Assembly (NCBI GenBank): GCA_024743175.1
Contig: JANSXA010000002.1
Span: forward strand, 496,001-560,000
Reading direction: 5' to 3'
DNA from: Pseudomonadaceae bacterium
Lineage (GTDB): Bacteria; Pseudomonadota; Gammaproteobacteria; Pseudomonadales; Azotimanducaceae
DNA: 64,000 bases
A program made the translations under genes and the position numbers. The notes below the pieces were generated by a model. That model searched no databases. It saw nothing but the letters and a program-made list of their open reading frames with translations, and was not told the origin of the DNA. Positions 45,408-53,453 of this stretch are shown one piece after another. Each line of letters starts with the position of its first letter. The first letter of the stretch is position 1.

Positions 45408-46619
45408 TTACTGGCGAACCTTGTGCGTACCAGAAACAACCGCGCTGACGCGTCGGTTAGTCTGCTTGCCTGCCGCCGTATTGTTAGGCGCGATTGGTCG
45501 AGTTTCTCCGAAACCTGCCCAGGTCAAACGACTGGCTGCAACACCCGCTTCGTTTACAAGATAGTCGTAAACTGCTTTGGCACGCTGCTCAGAAAGATCC
45601 TGATTGTAAGACGCAGCACCATCACTGTCCGTGTGGCCTTCGATGACCGCTTTGGTGGTTGGATACTGTCGCAGGAAACGAACCGCTCGAGCCAGTTCAC
45701 TGGTGTGATCAGGACGCAGCTCCGCTTTGTTTGTTTCAAACTCGATGCTCATGTCAATGGTGACTTCTTCTTCGAGCTCTATGTAACAACCGCGGTCATT
45801 CACTTTGGCACCGCGTTCGGAATCAGGGCAGTCGTCACGGAAATCCGGCACGCCGTCGCCATCCGAATCCAGAGGACATCCATTGCCGTCAACTGAAACA
45901 CCGGCTGGTGTGTCAGGACACTGATCCGCACCGTCAACGACGCCATCATTGTCCGCGTCCAGCTCACAACCCTGTGCATCAACAACACGACCCGCAGGTG
46001 TGGTAGGACAATTGTCCATATCGTTGGGTACGCCGTCGCCGTCTGAATCAGCAGGCGCTACCGGCGCAGCAGGAGAACCGATAAATCCGGTAATACCCAG
46101 GAAAGCAAATGGCTCCATGCCACCTACTTTAGAACTGGTGACACCACGTACATCCGCACGCAGGGAGATGTGATCGCTTAACTGACGATAAACACCAACG
46201 CCGGCATTCAACTGGTTATCGCGGGCATCTTCACGAATGCCATCCATATCGTACTCAGATCGGCCGCCACCAACCAGCAGGAAGGGCTGCCAGGCATTCT
46301 TTGCAGGTAAGTTGTAGACAAAGTCCAACCAGCGCAGGTTGACCTGATCTTCACTCGAGCCGAAGCGGTTTTCAAAACCGGCATCTTCAACGCGGCCGGC
46401 CATAACTTCCACAGACCAGTTGTCAGACAGTCCATAACCCAAAATCAGTGCACCGCCCACTTCGGTATCTTCATAACCGATGTTGGATGAATCCGGCCCT
46501 GTATAAGCAATAGCACCAGGCGATACGTAAAACTGCCCCTTGTGAGGGTTGTTGTGACCATCTGCCGCAACGTTAGTTGCCCAGAGCAGAGCGATCGCCA
46601 ACGTCAAAAAACTTTTCAT
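45408..46619 (-). CDS. OmpA-family outer-membrane protein with thrombospondin type 3 repeats
   Basis: 403 residues. A signal peptide (FLTLAIALLWATNVAA) precedes an eight-stranded beta-barrel domain (residues 20-190). About three calcium-binding thrombospondin type 3 repeats follow (DSDGDGVPNDMDNCP, DADNDGVVDGADQCP, DSDGDGVPDFRDDCP). The C-terminal OmpA domain binds peptidoglycan (EGHTDSDGAASYNQDLSEQRA, and the Arg in NRRVSA). AAAGGAGTCACTG precedes the ATG. It probably belongs to the EnvZ/OmpR-type envelope control, by analogy. Confidence 0.92.
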   Translation of the reverse strand: MKSFLTLAIALLWATNVAADGHNNPHKGQFYVSPGAIAYTGPDSSNIGYEDTEVGGALILGYGLSDNWSVEVMAGRVEDAGFENRFGSSEDQVNLRWLDFVYNLPAKNAWQPFLLVGGGRSEYDMDGIREDARDNQLNAGVGVYRQLSDHISLRADVRGVTSSKVGGMEPFAFLGITGFIGSPAAPVAPADSDGDGVPNDMDNCPTTPAGRVVDAQGCELDADNDGVVDGADQCPDTPAGVSVDGNGCPLDSDGDGVPDFRDDCPDSERGAKVNDRGCYIELEEEVTIDMSIEFETNKAELRPDHTSELARAVRFLRQYPTTKAVIEGHTDSDGAASYNQDLSEQRAKAVYDYLVNEAGVAASRLTWAGFGETRPIAPNNTAAGKQTNRRVSAVVSGTHKVRQ

Positions 46620-46792
46620 CAGTGACTCCTTTATTAGAATGCGCGCAGGTTACGGGATGCTTGGAAAGCTGTATACCCGGATTTTAAAACCCGTGTAAAA
46701 TCCGCTACCCGGCGGGCGCGCAACATTACTCAATGTTACACACTAGCGTCCAGTACTTATGTAACGAAGAAAAAAATCAATTGGAGACACAA

Positions 46793-47638
46793 ATGGAAGT
46801 TATTCCAGAGGAGCTGTCGGCTGACCGCATCCAGGGCTACATCGACCAGGGTGTAGAAATGGCCATTCAGTACGGGCCCAAGCTTTTACTCTCAATCGTC
46901 GTACTGCTGGTTGGTCTTTGGATCATCAAGCGGGTCATCAACGTTGTAAACAAAGGCCTGAATGCCAGCAAAACGGACCCTACCCTGGCTAAATTCCTGG
47001 GCAGCCTGACCTCTATCATTTTAAAAGCACTGCTGTTCATCAGTGTTGCCAGCATGGTGGGCATCGAGACAACGTCCTTTATTGCCATATTGGGTGCAGC
47101 TGGCCTGGCTATCGGTCTGGCATTGCAGGGCAGCCTGGCAAACTTTGCCGGTGGCGTCCTCATACTGATGTTCCGCCCATATAAGGTGGGTGACTTTGTT
47201 GATGCGCAAGGTGTCTCGGGAACAGTCTCGGCGATTCAGATTTTCAACACGATCATCAAGACGCCTGACAACAAGGTCATCATTGTGCCGAACGGGTCAA
47301 TTTCGAACGGTATCATCACTAACTTCTCAGCCGAAGAGACGCGCCGCGTGGACTTCACATTCGGTATTGGTTACGACGACGATATCGCAAAAACCAAGGC
47401 GACACTCAAAGCCATCTTTGCTGACGACGAGCGTATATTTTCTGACCCTGAACCTTTTGTGGTTCTGTCGGAACTGGCAGACAGCTCGGTTAATTTCACC
47501 TGTCGCGTATGGGCAAAATCCAGTGACTACTGGGGTGTCTACTTCGACACCATGGAAACTGTGAAGCTGCGCTTTGATGAAGAAAACATATCTATCCCAT
47601 ACCCACAAAGGGATGTGCATATGCATCAGGTGGGATAA
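46793..47638 (+). CDS. mscS: Small-conductance mechanosensitive channel MscS family
   Basis: 281 residues from ATG 46793 with TTGGAGACACAA upstream; the frame extends upstream to 46733 without a ribosome site. Three membrane helices, and the pore helix has GAAGLAIGLALQGSLANFAGGVLILMFRPY, matching MscS TM3. The middle beta domain and C-terminal domain are present. It opens on hypo-osmotic shock to release solutes. It is divergent from the OmpA-like gene and ends in a clear terminator. Confidence 0.93.
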   Translation: MEVIPEELSADRIQGYIDQGVEMAIQYGPKLLLSIVVLLVGLWIIKRVINVVNKGLNASKTDPTLAKFLGSLTSIILKALLFISVASMVGIETTSFIAILGAAGLAIGLALQGSLANFAGGVLILMFRPYKVGDFVDAQGVSGTVSAIQIFNTIIKTPDNKVIIVPNGSISNGIITNFSAEETRRVDFTFGIGYDDDIAKTKATLKAIFADDERIFSDPEPFVVLSELADSSVNFTCRVWAKSSDYWGVYFDTMETVKLRFDEENISIPYPQRDVHMHQVG

Positions 47639-47655
47639 AACCACCCGCAAAAAAG

Positions 47656-47690
47656 AAAACCGCCAGCCTGGAGAGGAAGCTGGCGGTTTT
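47656..47690 (+). terminator. Intrinsic terminator of mscS
   Basis: Left arm AAAACCGCCAGC (47656-47667) pairs perfectly with GCTGGCGGTTTT (47679-47690); loop of 11 bases. The U-rich end of the right arm makes it a typical Rho-independent terminator. Confidence 0.85.
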
Positions 47691-47824
47691 AGGAGGATCT
47701 CAGGGTCGCTACCCAAATCAGAGATCTCAAGGGGATAGACATCACTTTTCGGTGATGTTGCTTACTATGCGGCAAAGACGTTTCAAGAGAATTTCTGCCC
47801 CTGCTGTTTTTGTGACATTTTGTT

Positions 47825-49117
47825 TCAGGTTGCGCAAGCGAATTGCAGGGTCACCTCGGCACCACCGTGCGCACCGTTTTCGATGCTCACATGCCATTGA
47901 TGGGCCTGACACAGCTGCTGCACAATGGCCAGACCCAGACCGCTACCACCGGTTGTTGCACTACGTGAACTGTCCAGGCGGAAAAACGGCTGAAACACCT
48001 GTTCTCGAAACTCCTCCGGTATGCCTGGACCATCATCAATCACCTTTATCTGATCTGCAGTCGCGATCACAGTGACATTGCCACCATGCTGAAATCCATT
48101 GGCGATCAAATTGATCAGAACTCGCCGGAAGGCACTGGGCGCAATTTTTATTCTGAAATCTTGAGGGACACGCAAATCTGCAGTTATATCCCTTTCGAAA
48201 GTGGCCAGAATCTCCTGCACAAATGGCAGCAGCTCAATTTCCTGCGGCACCTCGCCGGTACCGCGCGCAAACCTCAGAGCATCGCTGATCAGCTCGTCCA
48301 TGGATTCCAGATTGCGCTCGAAGCGACTGATCAGCTGGGGATCAACGTTCTCCGGTAAGAGCGCGAGCGCCAGCCGCATCCGCGTGAGCGGGGTGCGCAA
48401 ATCATGAGATATACCTGCCAGCAGAGTCGTTCTGTTGGTCAACAACAAGCCTATCTCAGAGGCCATCGTATTGAAGTTACGCGCCAGCGAAACCAGCTCT
48501 CTTGGACCGGTTTCCGGCAGCGGTTCCATCTGAGTTGCTCCGCGAAAGCTCTCTGCCTGACGGGCGACTTTGACCAGCGGTCGGGCGATGCGCCGAACAA
48601 TGAACAGAGACGTGAAAAAGACAATCCCCGCACCCAGACCAACAATCACCATCGCCACATACAGCGGCTGAATCTCCCGGCGTTCAGACGAAAATCCAAT
48701 CTGCAGCGCAAAACCACCCATGGGGACATCAACCCAGAGCAGATCATCGCCTTCAAGCAGCACAACCTGCTCACCTATACGTGTCGACAACTCGATTTTA
48801 AGCAGCTCAAAATATTGCGAGTAACTGTCCACTTCCGGCAGTGCCTGGTGCGCTTCACTGATAATCAGATCATGGCTTTCAGCCATTTCGAGCTCGAAGT
48901 AAGGACGCGCCTCTGGGGGTAATTCGACCCAGGTTTGAGCTGACAACACCAGCAGAGCGGCTTCATCATCTGCAGATTGTTCAGTAATGGGGCTGATCAC
49001 AAACAGATATAAGGCAAACGTTGCAATGACAACAATCAGCAGTGCGCCGACCGCCAGGATCAACGTGGTTCGCGCCAGCAGCGAGGACGGGCCCCGCAGA
49101 CTGAAGCTGTCAGCCAT
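47825..49117 (-). CDS. envZ: Sensor histidine kinase EnvZ-like
   Basis: 430 residues with an N-terminal membrane helix (LILAVGALLIVVIATFALYLFV), a periplasmic segment and a second helix (AMVIVGLGAGIVFFTSLFIV), then HAMP (RRIARPLVKVARQAESF), the phospho-acceptor motif GISHDLRTPLTRMRLA, and the HATPase motifs NLIANGFQHGG, DDGPGIP and GGSGLGLAIV. All N, G1 and G2 boxes are intact. It overlaps the OmpR gene by 8 bases, so the two are coupled. Confidence 0.93.
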   Translation of the reverse strand: MADSFSLRGPSSLLARTTLILAVGALLIVVIATFALYLFVISPITEQSADDEAALLVLSAQTWVELPPEARPYFELEMAESHDLIISEAHQALPEVDSYSQYFELLKIELSTRIGEQVVLLEGDDLLWVDVPMGGFALQIGFSSERREIQPLYVAMVIVGLGAGIVFFTSLFIVRRIARPLVKVARQAESFRGATQMEPLPETGPRELVSLARNFNTMASEIGLLLTNRTTLLAGISHDLRTPLTRMRLALALLPENVDPQLISRFERNLESMDELISDALRFARGTGEVPQEIELLPFVQEILATFERDITADLRVPQDFRIKIAPSAFRRVLINLIANGFQHGGNVTVIATADQIKVIDDGPGIPEEFREQVFQPFFRLDSSRSATTGGSGLGLAIVQQLCQAHQWHVSIENGAHGGAEVTLQFACAT

Positions 49118-49820
49118 TACCCGCAGGACAGAACATGTAACCTTTGCCCCAGATGGTGCGGATATAAACCGGCTGGGTGGGATCAGGTTCTATTTTTGAT
49201 CGCAGGCGTGTAACCCGAACATCAATGGAACGGTCGAAGGGTGAGCGCTCTGCACCGGTCAACAGATCAAGGATACGATCACGATCCAGCACTTTATTCG
49301 GGTGGGCCACAAGGATAGCCAGCAGATCAAACTCGCCGGACGTCAACGGCACGGTGTCGCCGTTTTTTGTCAGGCGATGGGCATTGGTATCCAATGCAAA
49401 GACGCCAAATGTTGTTGCAGTATTACCTTCGGCGCCGCTGCTACCGGACTGTGATCGCCGCAGTACCGCACGAACCCGGGCCAGCAACTCCCTGGGGTTA
49501 AATGGTTTCGACAGATAGTCATCTGCACCGACTTCAAGACCGACAATCCTGTCTACATCTTCTCCCTGCGCGGACACGATTATGATCGGCAGGTCGGAGT
49601 GTTTTTTCATACGCTGGGCGATAGACAGACCGTGTTCGCCAGGCAGCATCAAATCGAGGATAAGCAGGTCAACGTCATGGTTTTCGAGGTGATTGTCCAT
49701 GGCTTCACCGGACTCCACACAAGCGACATGAAAGCCCTGTTTTTCCAGATAAGCCTGAATAAGTTCGCGCAGTTCCGGGTCATCGTCGACAACCAGCAGG
49801 TTGGCACTTTCGACTTCCAT
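49110..49820 (-). CDS. ompR: OmpR-like response regulator
   Basis: 236 residues. Receiver: acidic pocket at residues 12-14 (VVDDDPEL), phospho-acceptor Asp56 (LILDLMLPG) and the Lys of VGADDYLSKPFNPREL. The C-terminal winged helix ends with VYIRTIWGKGYMF. Close to E. coli OmpR in overall sequence. The histidine kinase gene overlaps its stop. It likely responds to osmotic or envelope conditions. Confidence 0.93.
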   Translation of the reverse strand: MEVESANLLVVDDDPELRELIQAYLEKQGFHVACVESGEAMDNHLENHDVDLLILDLMLPGEHGLSIAQRMKKHSDLPIIIVSAQGEDVDRIVGLEVGADDYLSKPFNPRELLARVRAVLRRSQSGSSGAEGNTATTFGVFALDTNAHRLTKNGDTVPLTSGEFDLLAILVAHPNKVLDRDRILDLLTGAERSPFDRSIDVRVTRLRSKIEPDPTQPVYIRTIWGKGYMFCPAGNG

Positions 49821-49827
49821 GCCGGAG

Positions 49828-50484
49828 TCAGCGGTTCGAACTGAGAGGTGATTCTTGACTGATCACGACGGTGGGTTGATCAACATCTGCCCTCACCGAA
49901 CTGTCGTTTGTGTTGTTCTCCGCCCCGGGGGCCTGCTCTGTTACACGAACTTGTTCGGGTCTACGCGTGCGCTGCTCAAAGCCGATGCCGAAGGTGACAC
50001 GCGGCTGGGCTGTCTCGTGATGGTTCAGCTTGCCGCTGGCGCTGTTCGGCTTTCCGCTGGCGCTGATCCGGGGATCCTGGCGCGGTCTGATCTGCACAAC
50101 ACGTGTCTGCACGACAACAGAGCCATCTGACTTGCGCACAACGCGACCATAACGACGCTGTACAACCACGCCTTGCGGACGGCGTGCCTGACGACTGTTA
50201 ACCATACGTCCGCGTACTTCAGCGAGCAGGCGTCGACGCTGTTCCGGACTGAGCTGACTCCACTGGGCGGTCAGTGCGGTCAGTTCGGTGTCACTACGTT
50301 GAGAAAGGTCTTCCTGACTCAGCTGTTCCTGGGGAAGGTTTGTTGACGAAGCAGCTTTTTCGCTGAGAGTAAGGTCACCGGGCACAGGCTGCTGAGCGCT
50401 TTGTGCCAACACAGCATTGCCTGCCAACAGCGTTATAACAGCTATTGCGAATCGCAAGTTGTCGCCTGTGGTTCTGTGAAACAC
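49828..50484 (-). CDS. Exported hypothetical protein with DUF3106-like segment
   Basis: 218 residues from GTG 50484, with AAAGGG upstream. A signal peptide (FAIAVITLLAGNAVLAQ) is followed by an acidic region, then SQLSPEQRRRLLAEVRGRM (residues about 80-100), which looks like the DUF3106 helix pair. The C-terminal half is rich in Arg, Gln, Ser and Asn and probably disordered, with RVTFGIGFEQRTRRPEQ. It begins just upstream of ompR on the same strand (7-base gap), so it may be in the same transcript. Confidence 0.7.
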   Translation of the reverse strand: MFHRTTGDNLRFAIAVITLLAGNAVLAQSAQQPVPGDLTLSEKAASSTNLPQEQLSQEDLSQRSDTELTALTAQWSQLSPEQRRRLLAEVRGRMVNSRQARRPQGVVVQRRYGRVVRKSDGSVVVQTRVVQIRPRQDPRISASGKPNSASGKLNHHETAQPRVTFGIGFEQRTRRPEQVRVTEQAPGAENNTNDSSVRADVDQPTVVISQESPLSSNR

Positions 50485-50790
50485 TCAATACCCTTTCGAA
50501 AACTGATGGGCGCAATCAGGTTAAATCTATCTCCGGGACCATCCCGGGGGGAGCCCGTGCACCGCTCTGTTCAACCGCAAATAGTACAGCAAAAAAAACT
50601 GTGCGGAAAATCACACAATATGGGTCACAACAGCCGCACATTGTGCTGCGGCGCTGTTACACAGCAATTTCCTTAACGTTTCAATTTGTTTCATCTGGGA
50701 CAGCGCCGGTTTTGCAGGCGAAAAAAAAGCGCCACCAGTCAACTGGAGACGCTTTTTTCGCAGCGGACTATCGCTGCACAATAGCGCTAT
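50485..50790. other. 306-base intergenic region upstream of the DUF3106-like gene
   Basis: It holds an 8-bp perfect or wobble hairpin (CTCCGGGA/TCCCGGGG, 50531-50549) inside the likely leader of the 49828-50484 gene, a purine-poor CACA-rich stretch, and the thiolase terminator at its right end. The -35 and -10 elements are not clear. No ORF with a start and ribosome site was found. Confidence 0.4.
50723..50758 (-). terminator. Intrinsic terminator of the thiolase gene
   Basis: AAAAAAGCG (50723-50731), 3-base internal loop, CCAGT, two-base loop, ACTGG, 3-base internal loop, CGCTTTTTT (50750-50758). On the minus strand the arm ends in TTTTTT after the GC-rich stem. The thiolase stop lies about 30 bases upstream. 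Confidence 0.8.
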
Positions 50791-51972
50791 TTACGCAGAT
50801 TCAAATAAACCTGCAGCACCTTGTCCACCACCGATACACATGGTGACAACACCATATTTCTGGTTACGACGACGCAATTCGCGCAGCACCAGACCAGTTT
50901 GACGTGAACCTGTCATACCAAAGGGATGACCAATAGAAATACTGCCGCCCAGGACGTTGTATTTTTCGTTATCAATATCCAGAGCGTCACGACAGTAGAG
51001 ACACTGAGAAGCAAATGCTTCATTCAACTCCCAGAGGTCGATATCACCCATATCCAGACCAGCGTTTTTCAGCAGACGTGGAATGGCAAATACCGGTCCA
51101 ATACCCATTTCGTCCGGCTCACAACCGGCAACGGTGAAACCACGGTAAATACCCAGTGGCGCAAGGCCCAGCTGAGCCGCACGTTCTGCACTCATCAACA
51201 GGGTCATAGAAGCGCCATCAGACAACTGCGATGCATTTCCTGCGGTTACAGAGCCGTCTTCTTCAAAAGCTGGCGGAAGACCTGCAAGGCCTTCAAGGGT
51301 CGTGTTTGGACGATTACATTCGTCTTTATCTACCACAACATCGACATGGCTTTCTTCACCGCTTTCTTTGTCGACTTTCAGCATCGTCGCCTTCATCGGC
51401 ACAATTTCTTCCGCAATTTTGCCAGCCTCTGCTGCGGCTGCGTAACGCTGCTGACTCTGCAGTGCATAAGCGTCCTGCTGCTCGCGTGTCACCTGATAAC
51501 GACGCGCAACCACCTCAGCGGTGTTGCCCATCGCCATGAAAATCTCAGGCTTTTCTTCTAACAGACGCTTGTTCTGCTTGGCTTTACCAGGCTCCTGGCG
51601 GGTACGCATGGAAATAGAATCCACACCGCCGGCCATAGCCACGTCGGTTTGACCCGACGCAATCTGGTTGGCCGCAATCGCAATCGACTGAAGACCAGAA
51701 GAACAGAAGCGGTTGATGCTGACGCCAGCTGCACTGACGGGCAGTTTGGACAGAATGACGGCCAGTCGCGCAAGGTTGCCATCCTGCTCACCGGCGTGGG
51801 TAGCTGCACCAACGACAACGTCTTCAACTTCTGCTGGGTCAACGTCATTACGTTCCAGCAGACTGTCGATGCAATGCGCCAACATGTCGTCTGAACGGGT
51901 TAAATTAAAACTTCCGCGAAAGGCCTTAGCCAGACCGGTTCGCACACTGTCGACGATAACTACATCGCGCAT
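50791..51972 (-). CDS. Acetyl-CoA C-acyltransferase (thiolase)
   Basis: 393 residues. The acylation nucleophile is Cys90 in [11 protein letters not shown], the second site His is in [10 protein letters not shown], and the catalytic Cys in [10 protein letters not shown]. Length and motifs match degradative thiolases of the FadA/AtoB group. ACAGGAGAACCACC precedes the ATG. It is divergent from the glutathione peroxidase gene with 217 bases between. Confidence 0.94.
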   Translation of the reverse strand: MRDVVIVDSVRTGLAKAFRGSFNLTRSDDMLAHCIDSLLERNDVDPAEVEDVVVGAATHAGEQDGNLARLAVILSKLPVSAAGVSINRFCSSGLQSIAIAANQIASGQTDVAMAGGVDSISMRTRQEPGKAKQNKRLLEEKPEIFMAMGNTAEVVARRYQVTREQQDAYALQSQQRYAAAAEAGKIAEEIVPMKATMLKVDKESGEESHVDVVVDKDECNRPNTTLEGLAGLPPAFEEDGSVTAGNASQLSDGASMTLLMSAERAAQLGLAPLGIYRGFTVAGCEPDEMGIGPVFAIPRLLKNAGLDMGDIDLWELNEAFASQCLYCRDALDIDNEKYNVLGGSISIGHPFGMTGSRQTGLVLRELRRRNQKYGVVTMCIGGGQGAAGLFESA

Positions 51973-52189
51973 GGTGGTTCTCCTGTATCTCTCTTGAATT
52001 GATGTGTTTGCTTAAGACGCCTTCACCAGGCATGTCCAGGCAACAAATTTGTTCCGTATAGACACGTACAGAAGTAGTGTCCTATCCCCAAACCCTTCGA
52101 TGGTACCCAGAACCGGGCATCGGCGCTACCATAGCAGGCAACCCGCCAGTTACGGGATTACCCCAACACCATGCTAGGAGCATCACTCT

Positions 52190-52669
52190 ATGAGCCACTT
52201 TCACGACCTGCACATGGCTGATATCAGCGGTCAGGATACCGCTTTTGGTCAGTACAAAGACAAAGTCTGCCTGATCGTAAACTTAGCCAGCCGCTGAGGC
52301 CTGACCAATCAGTACGCCGGGTTGCGTACATTGCAGGAACAATATGCAGATCAGGGTTTTACAGTTTTAGGTTTCCCCTGTAACCAGTTTGGTGCGCAGG
52401 AACCAGGCAGCAACGAAGAGATTCTTGAGTTCGCTCAGTCAAAATACGACGTTAACTTCCCCATGTTTGCCAAAATTGAAGTGAACGGCAGCGGCGCGTG
52501 TGAGTTGTACAAGTATCTCAAAGCTGCAAAAGCCGGAGATGATGGCAAAGCTGACATCGGCTGGAATTTCACTAAATTCCTGGTAGGCAAGGATGGTGAA
52601 GTCCTTGCTCGATATGCGCCTCAGACCACACCTGAAGAAATTGGATCCGACCTGGCTGATTACCTTTAA
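52190..52669 (+). CDS. Selenocysteine-containing glutathione peroxidase (in-frame TGA)
   Basis: A 160-codon frame from ATG 52190 (AGGAG 9 bases upstream) to TAA 52669, interrupted only by TGA at 52295-52297, codon 36. The residues around it, NLASR-TGA-GLTNQY, align exactly with the peroxidatic site of glutathione peroxidases (Cys in most bacteria, Sec in animals). The other tetrad residues are Gln66 (CNQFG), Trp125 and Asn126 (GWNF), so the protein would be a full-length 159-aa enzyme reducing peroxides with glutathione. A hairpin of bacterial SECIS type follows. The usual resolving-cysteine position (EILEFAQSK) holds Ala, not Cys. A frameshifted or dead gene is unlikely. Confidence 0.9.
52306..52333 (+). 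promoter_or_regulatory. Predicted bacterial SECIS element after the Sec codon
   Basis: CAAT (52306-52309), two unpaired bases CA, GTACGC (52312-52317), loop CGGGTT, GCGTAC (52324-52329), ATTG (52330-52333). All 10 base pairs are Watson-Crick. The loop begins 20 bases after the TGA and has G at its second position; both agree with the bacterial SECIS rule of about 16-37 bases and a G among the first two loop bases. SelB would bind it. Confidence 0.7.
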
Positions 52670-52700
52670 TCAGCCAGCATAGATCGTTTCCTTCAAAACA

Positions 52701-52722
52701 GACCCCTTCCAGGGAAGGGGTC
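52701..52722 (+). terminator. Hairpin between convergent gpx and SDR genes
   Basis: GACCCCTTCC and GGAAGGGGTC (52701-52722) form a perfect inverted repeat with two bases between, effectively an 8-9 bp GC-rich stem. It lies between two stop codons. No T-run, so bidirectional Rho-like or weak intrinsic termination. Confidence 0.6.
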
Positions 52723-52736
52723 GCAGCGGCGTTTCA

Positions 52737-53453
52737 CTACCAGGGCAGTTCGCCGCCGTCGGCGCGTAGAAACGATCCGCTGGATGCTGCCTCAAGCTGA
52801 TCTGCCAACTGCCAGATCAATGCGGCACATGCTTGTGGGGTCTGCACCTGGCCCTGTCGGCGGGCCAGAAAGGGTTCTGACAAAGCAGTTGCTGTGGTGC
52901 CGGGGTGAACGGCGACAAGTGAGGCATCGTTGCGCCAACGGCCGGCTTCAATGGCTGCCGTTCTAACACCCTGATTCAAAGCGGCTTTAGCCATGCGGTA
53001 GCCGTACCACCCGCCTAACCTGTTGTCGCCAATGCTACCCACCTGTGCGGATAAAAACAGCACCTTGGGTGCGGTCGCTTGTTTGAGCAGAGGTTCCAGC
53101 GCAGCAAATACCAGCATCGGTCCAAGCGCATTGATCTGCACAACGCGCTGCAGAGTTTCGCCATCAAGCTCACGTAGTGCTTTTTCCGGAGAGTGCTGTG
53201 CATCGTGCAGAAAACCTGAGGCAATGATCAGTCGGTCAATTTGATCGACGTCTGCGCAGACCTTCTGCACAGCACTTGTCATGCTTTGTGTGCTGCACAG
53301 GTCCAGTGCCACGGGTAGCAGCTTGTCATGTGATGGCAAGCTATCCGGATCGCGACTGGTTGCCAGCAGGCGGGAAACATTATCATCTGCCAGTGCCTCT
53401 TCACACAGGGCTGCGCCGATGCCGCCTGACGCACCGATAATCAGCGTATTCAT
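52737..53453 (-). CDS. SDR-family oxidoreductase (C-factor/CsgA-like)
   Basis: 238 residues with IIGASGGIGAALCEEA (cofactor site), VALDLCS, the Ser in LFLSAQVGS and the active-site YGYRMAKAALN (YxxxK). This resembles CsgA-type SDRs, often found beside photolyase-related genes. The start codon overlaps the photolyase stop in ATGA, so the two are coupled; the divergent MerR regulator lies beyond. Confidence 0.88.
   Translation of the reverse strand: MNTLIIGASGGIGAALCEEALADDNVSRLLATSRDPDSLPSHDKLLPVALDLCSTQSMTSAVQKVCADVDQIDRLIIASGFLHDAQHSPEKALRELDGETLQRVVQINALGPMLVFAALEPLLKQATAPKVLFLSAQVGSIGDNRLGGWYGYRMAKAALNQGVRTAAIEAGRWRNDASLVAVHPGTTATALSEPFLARRQGQVQTPQACAALIWQLADQLEAASSGSFLRADGGELPW

Noticed and set aside
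52322-52669. Short ORF starting at the TTG 52322 as a separate 115-aa gene
   Set aside because: It lacks the N-terminal third of the fold including the active-site residue and has no ribosome site. The full frame from 52190 with a Sec codon explains it better than a truncated gene or a pseudogene.
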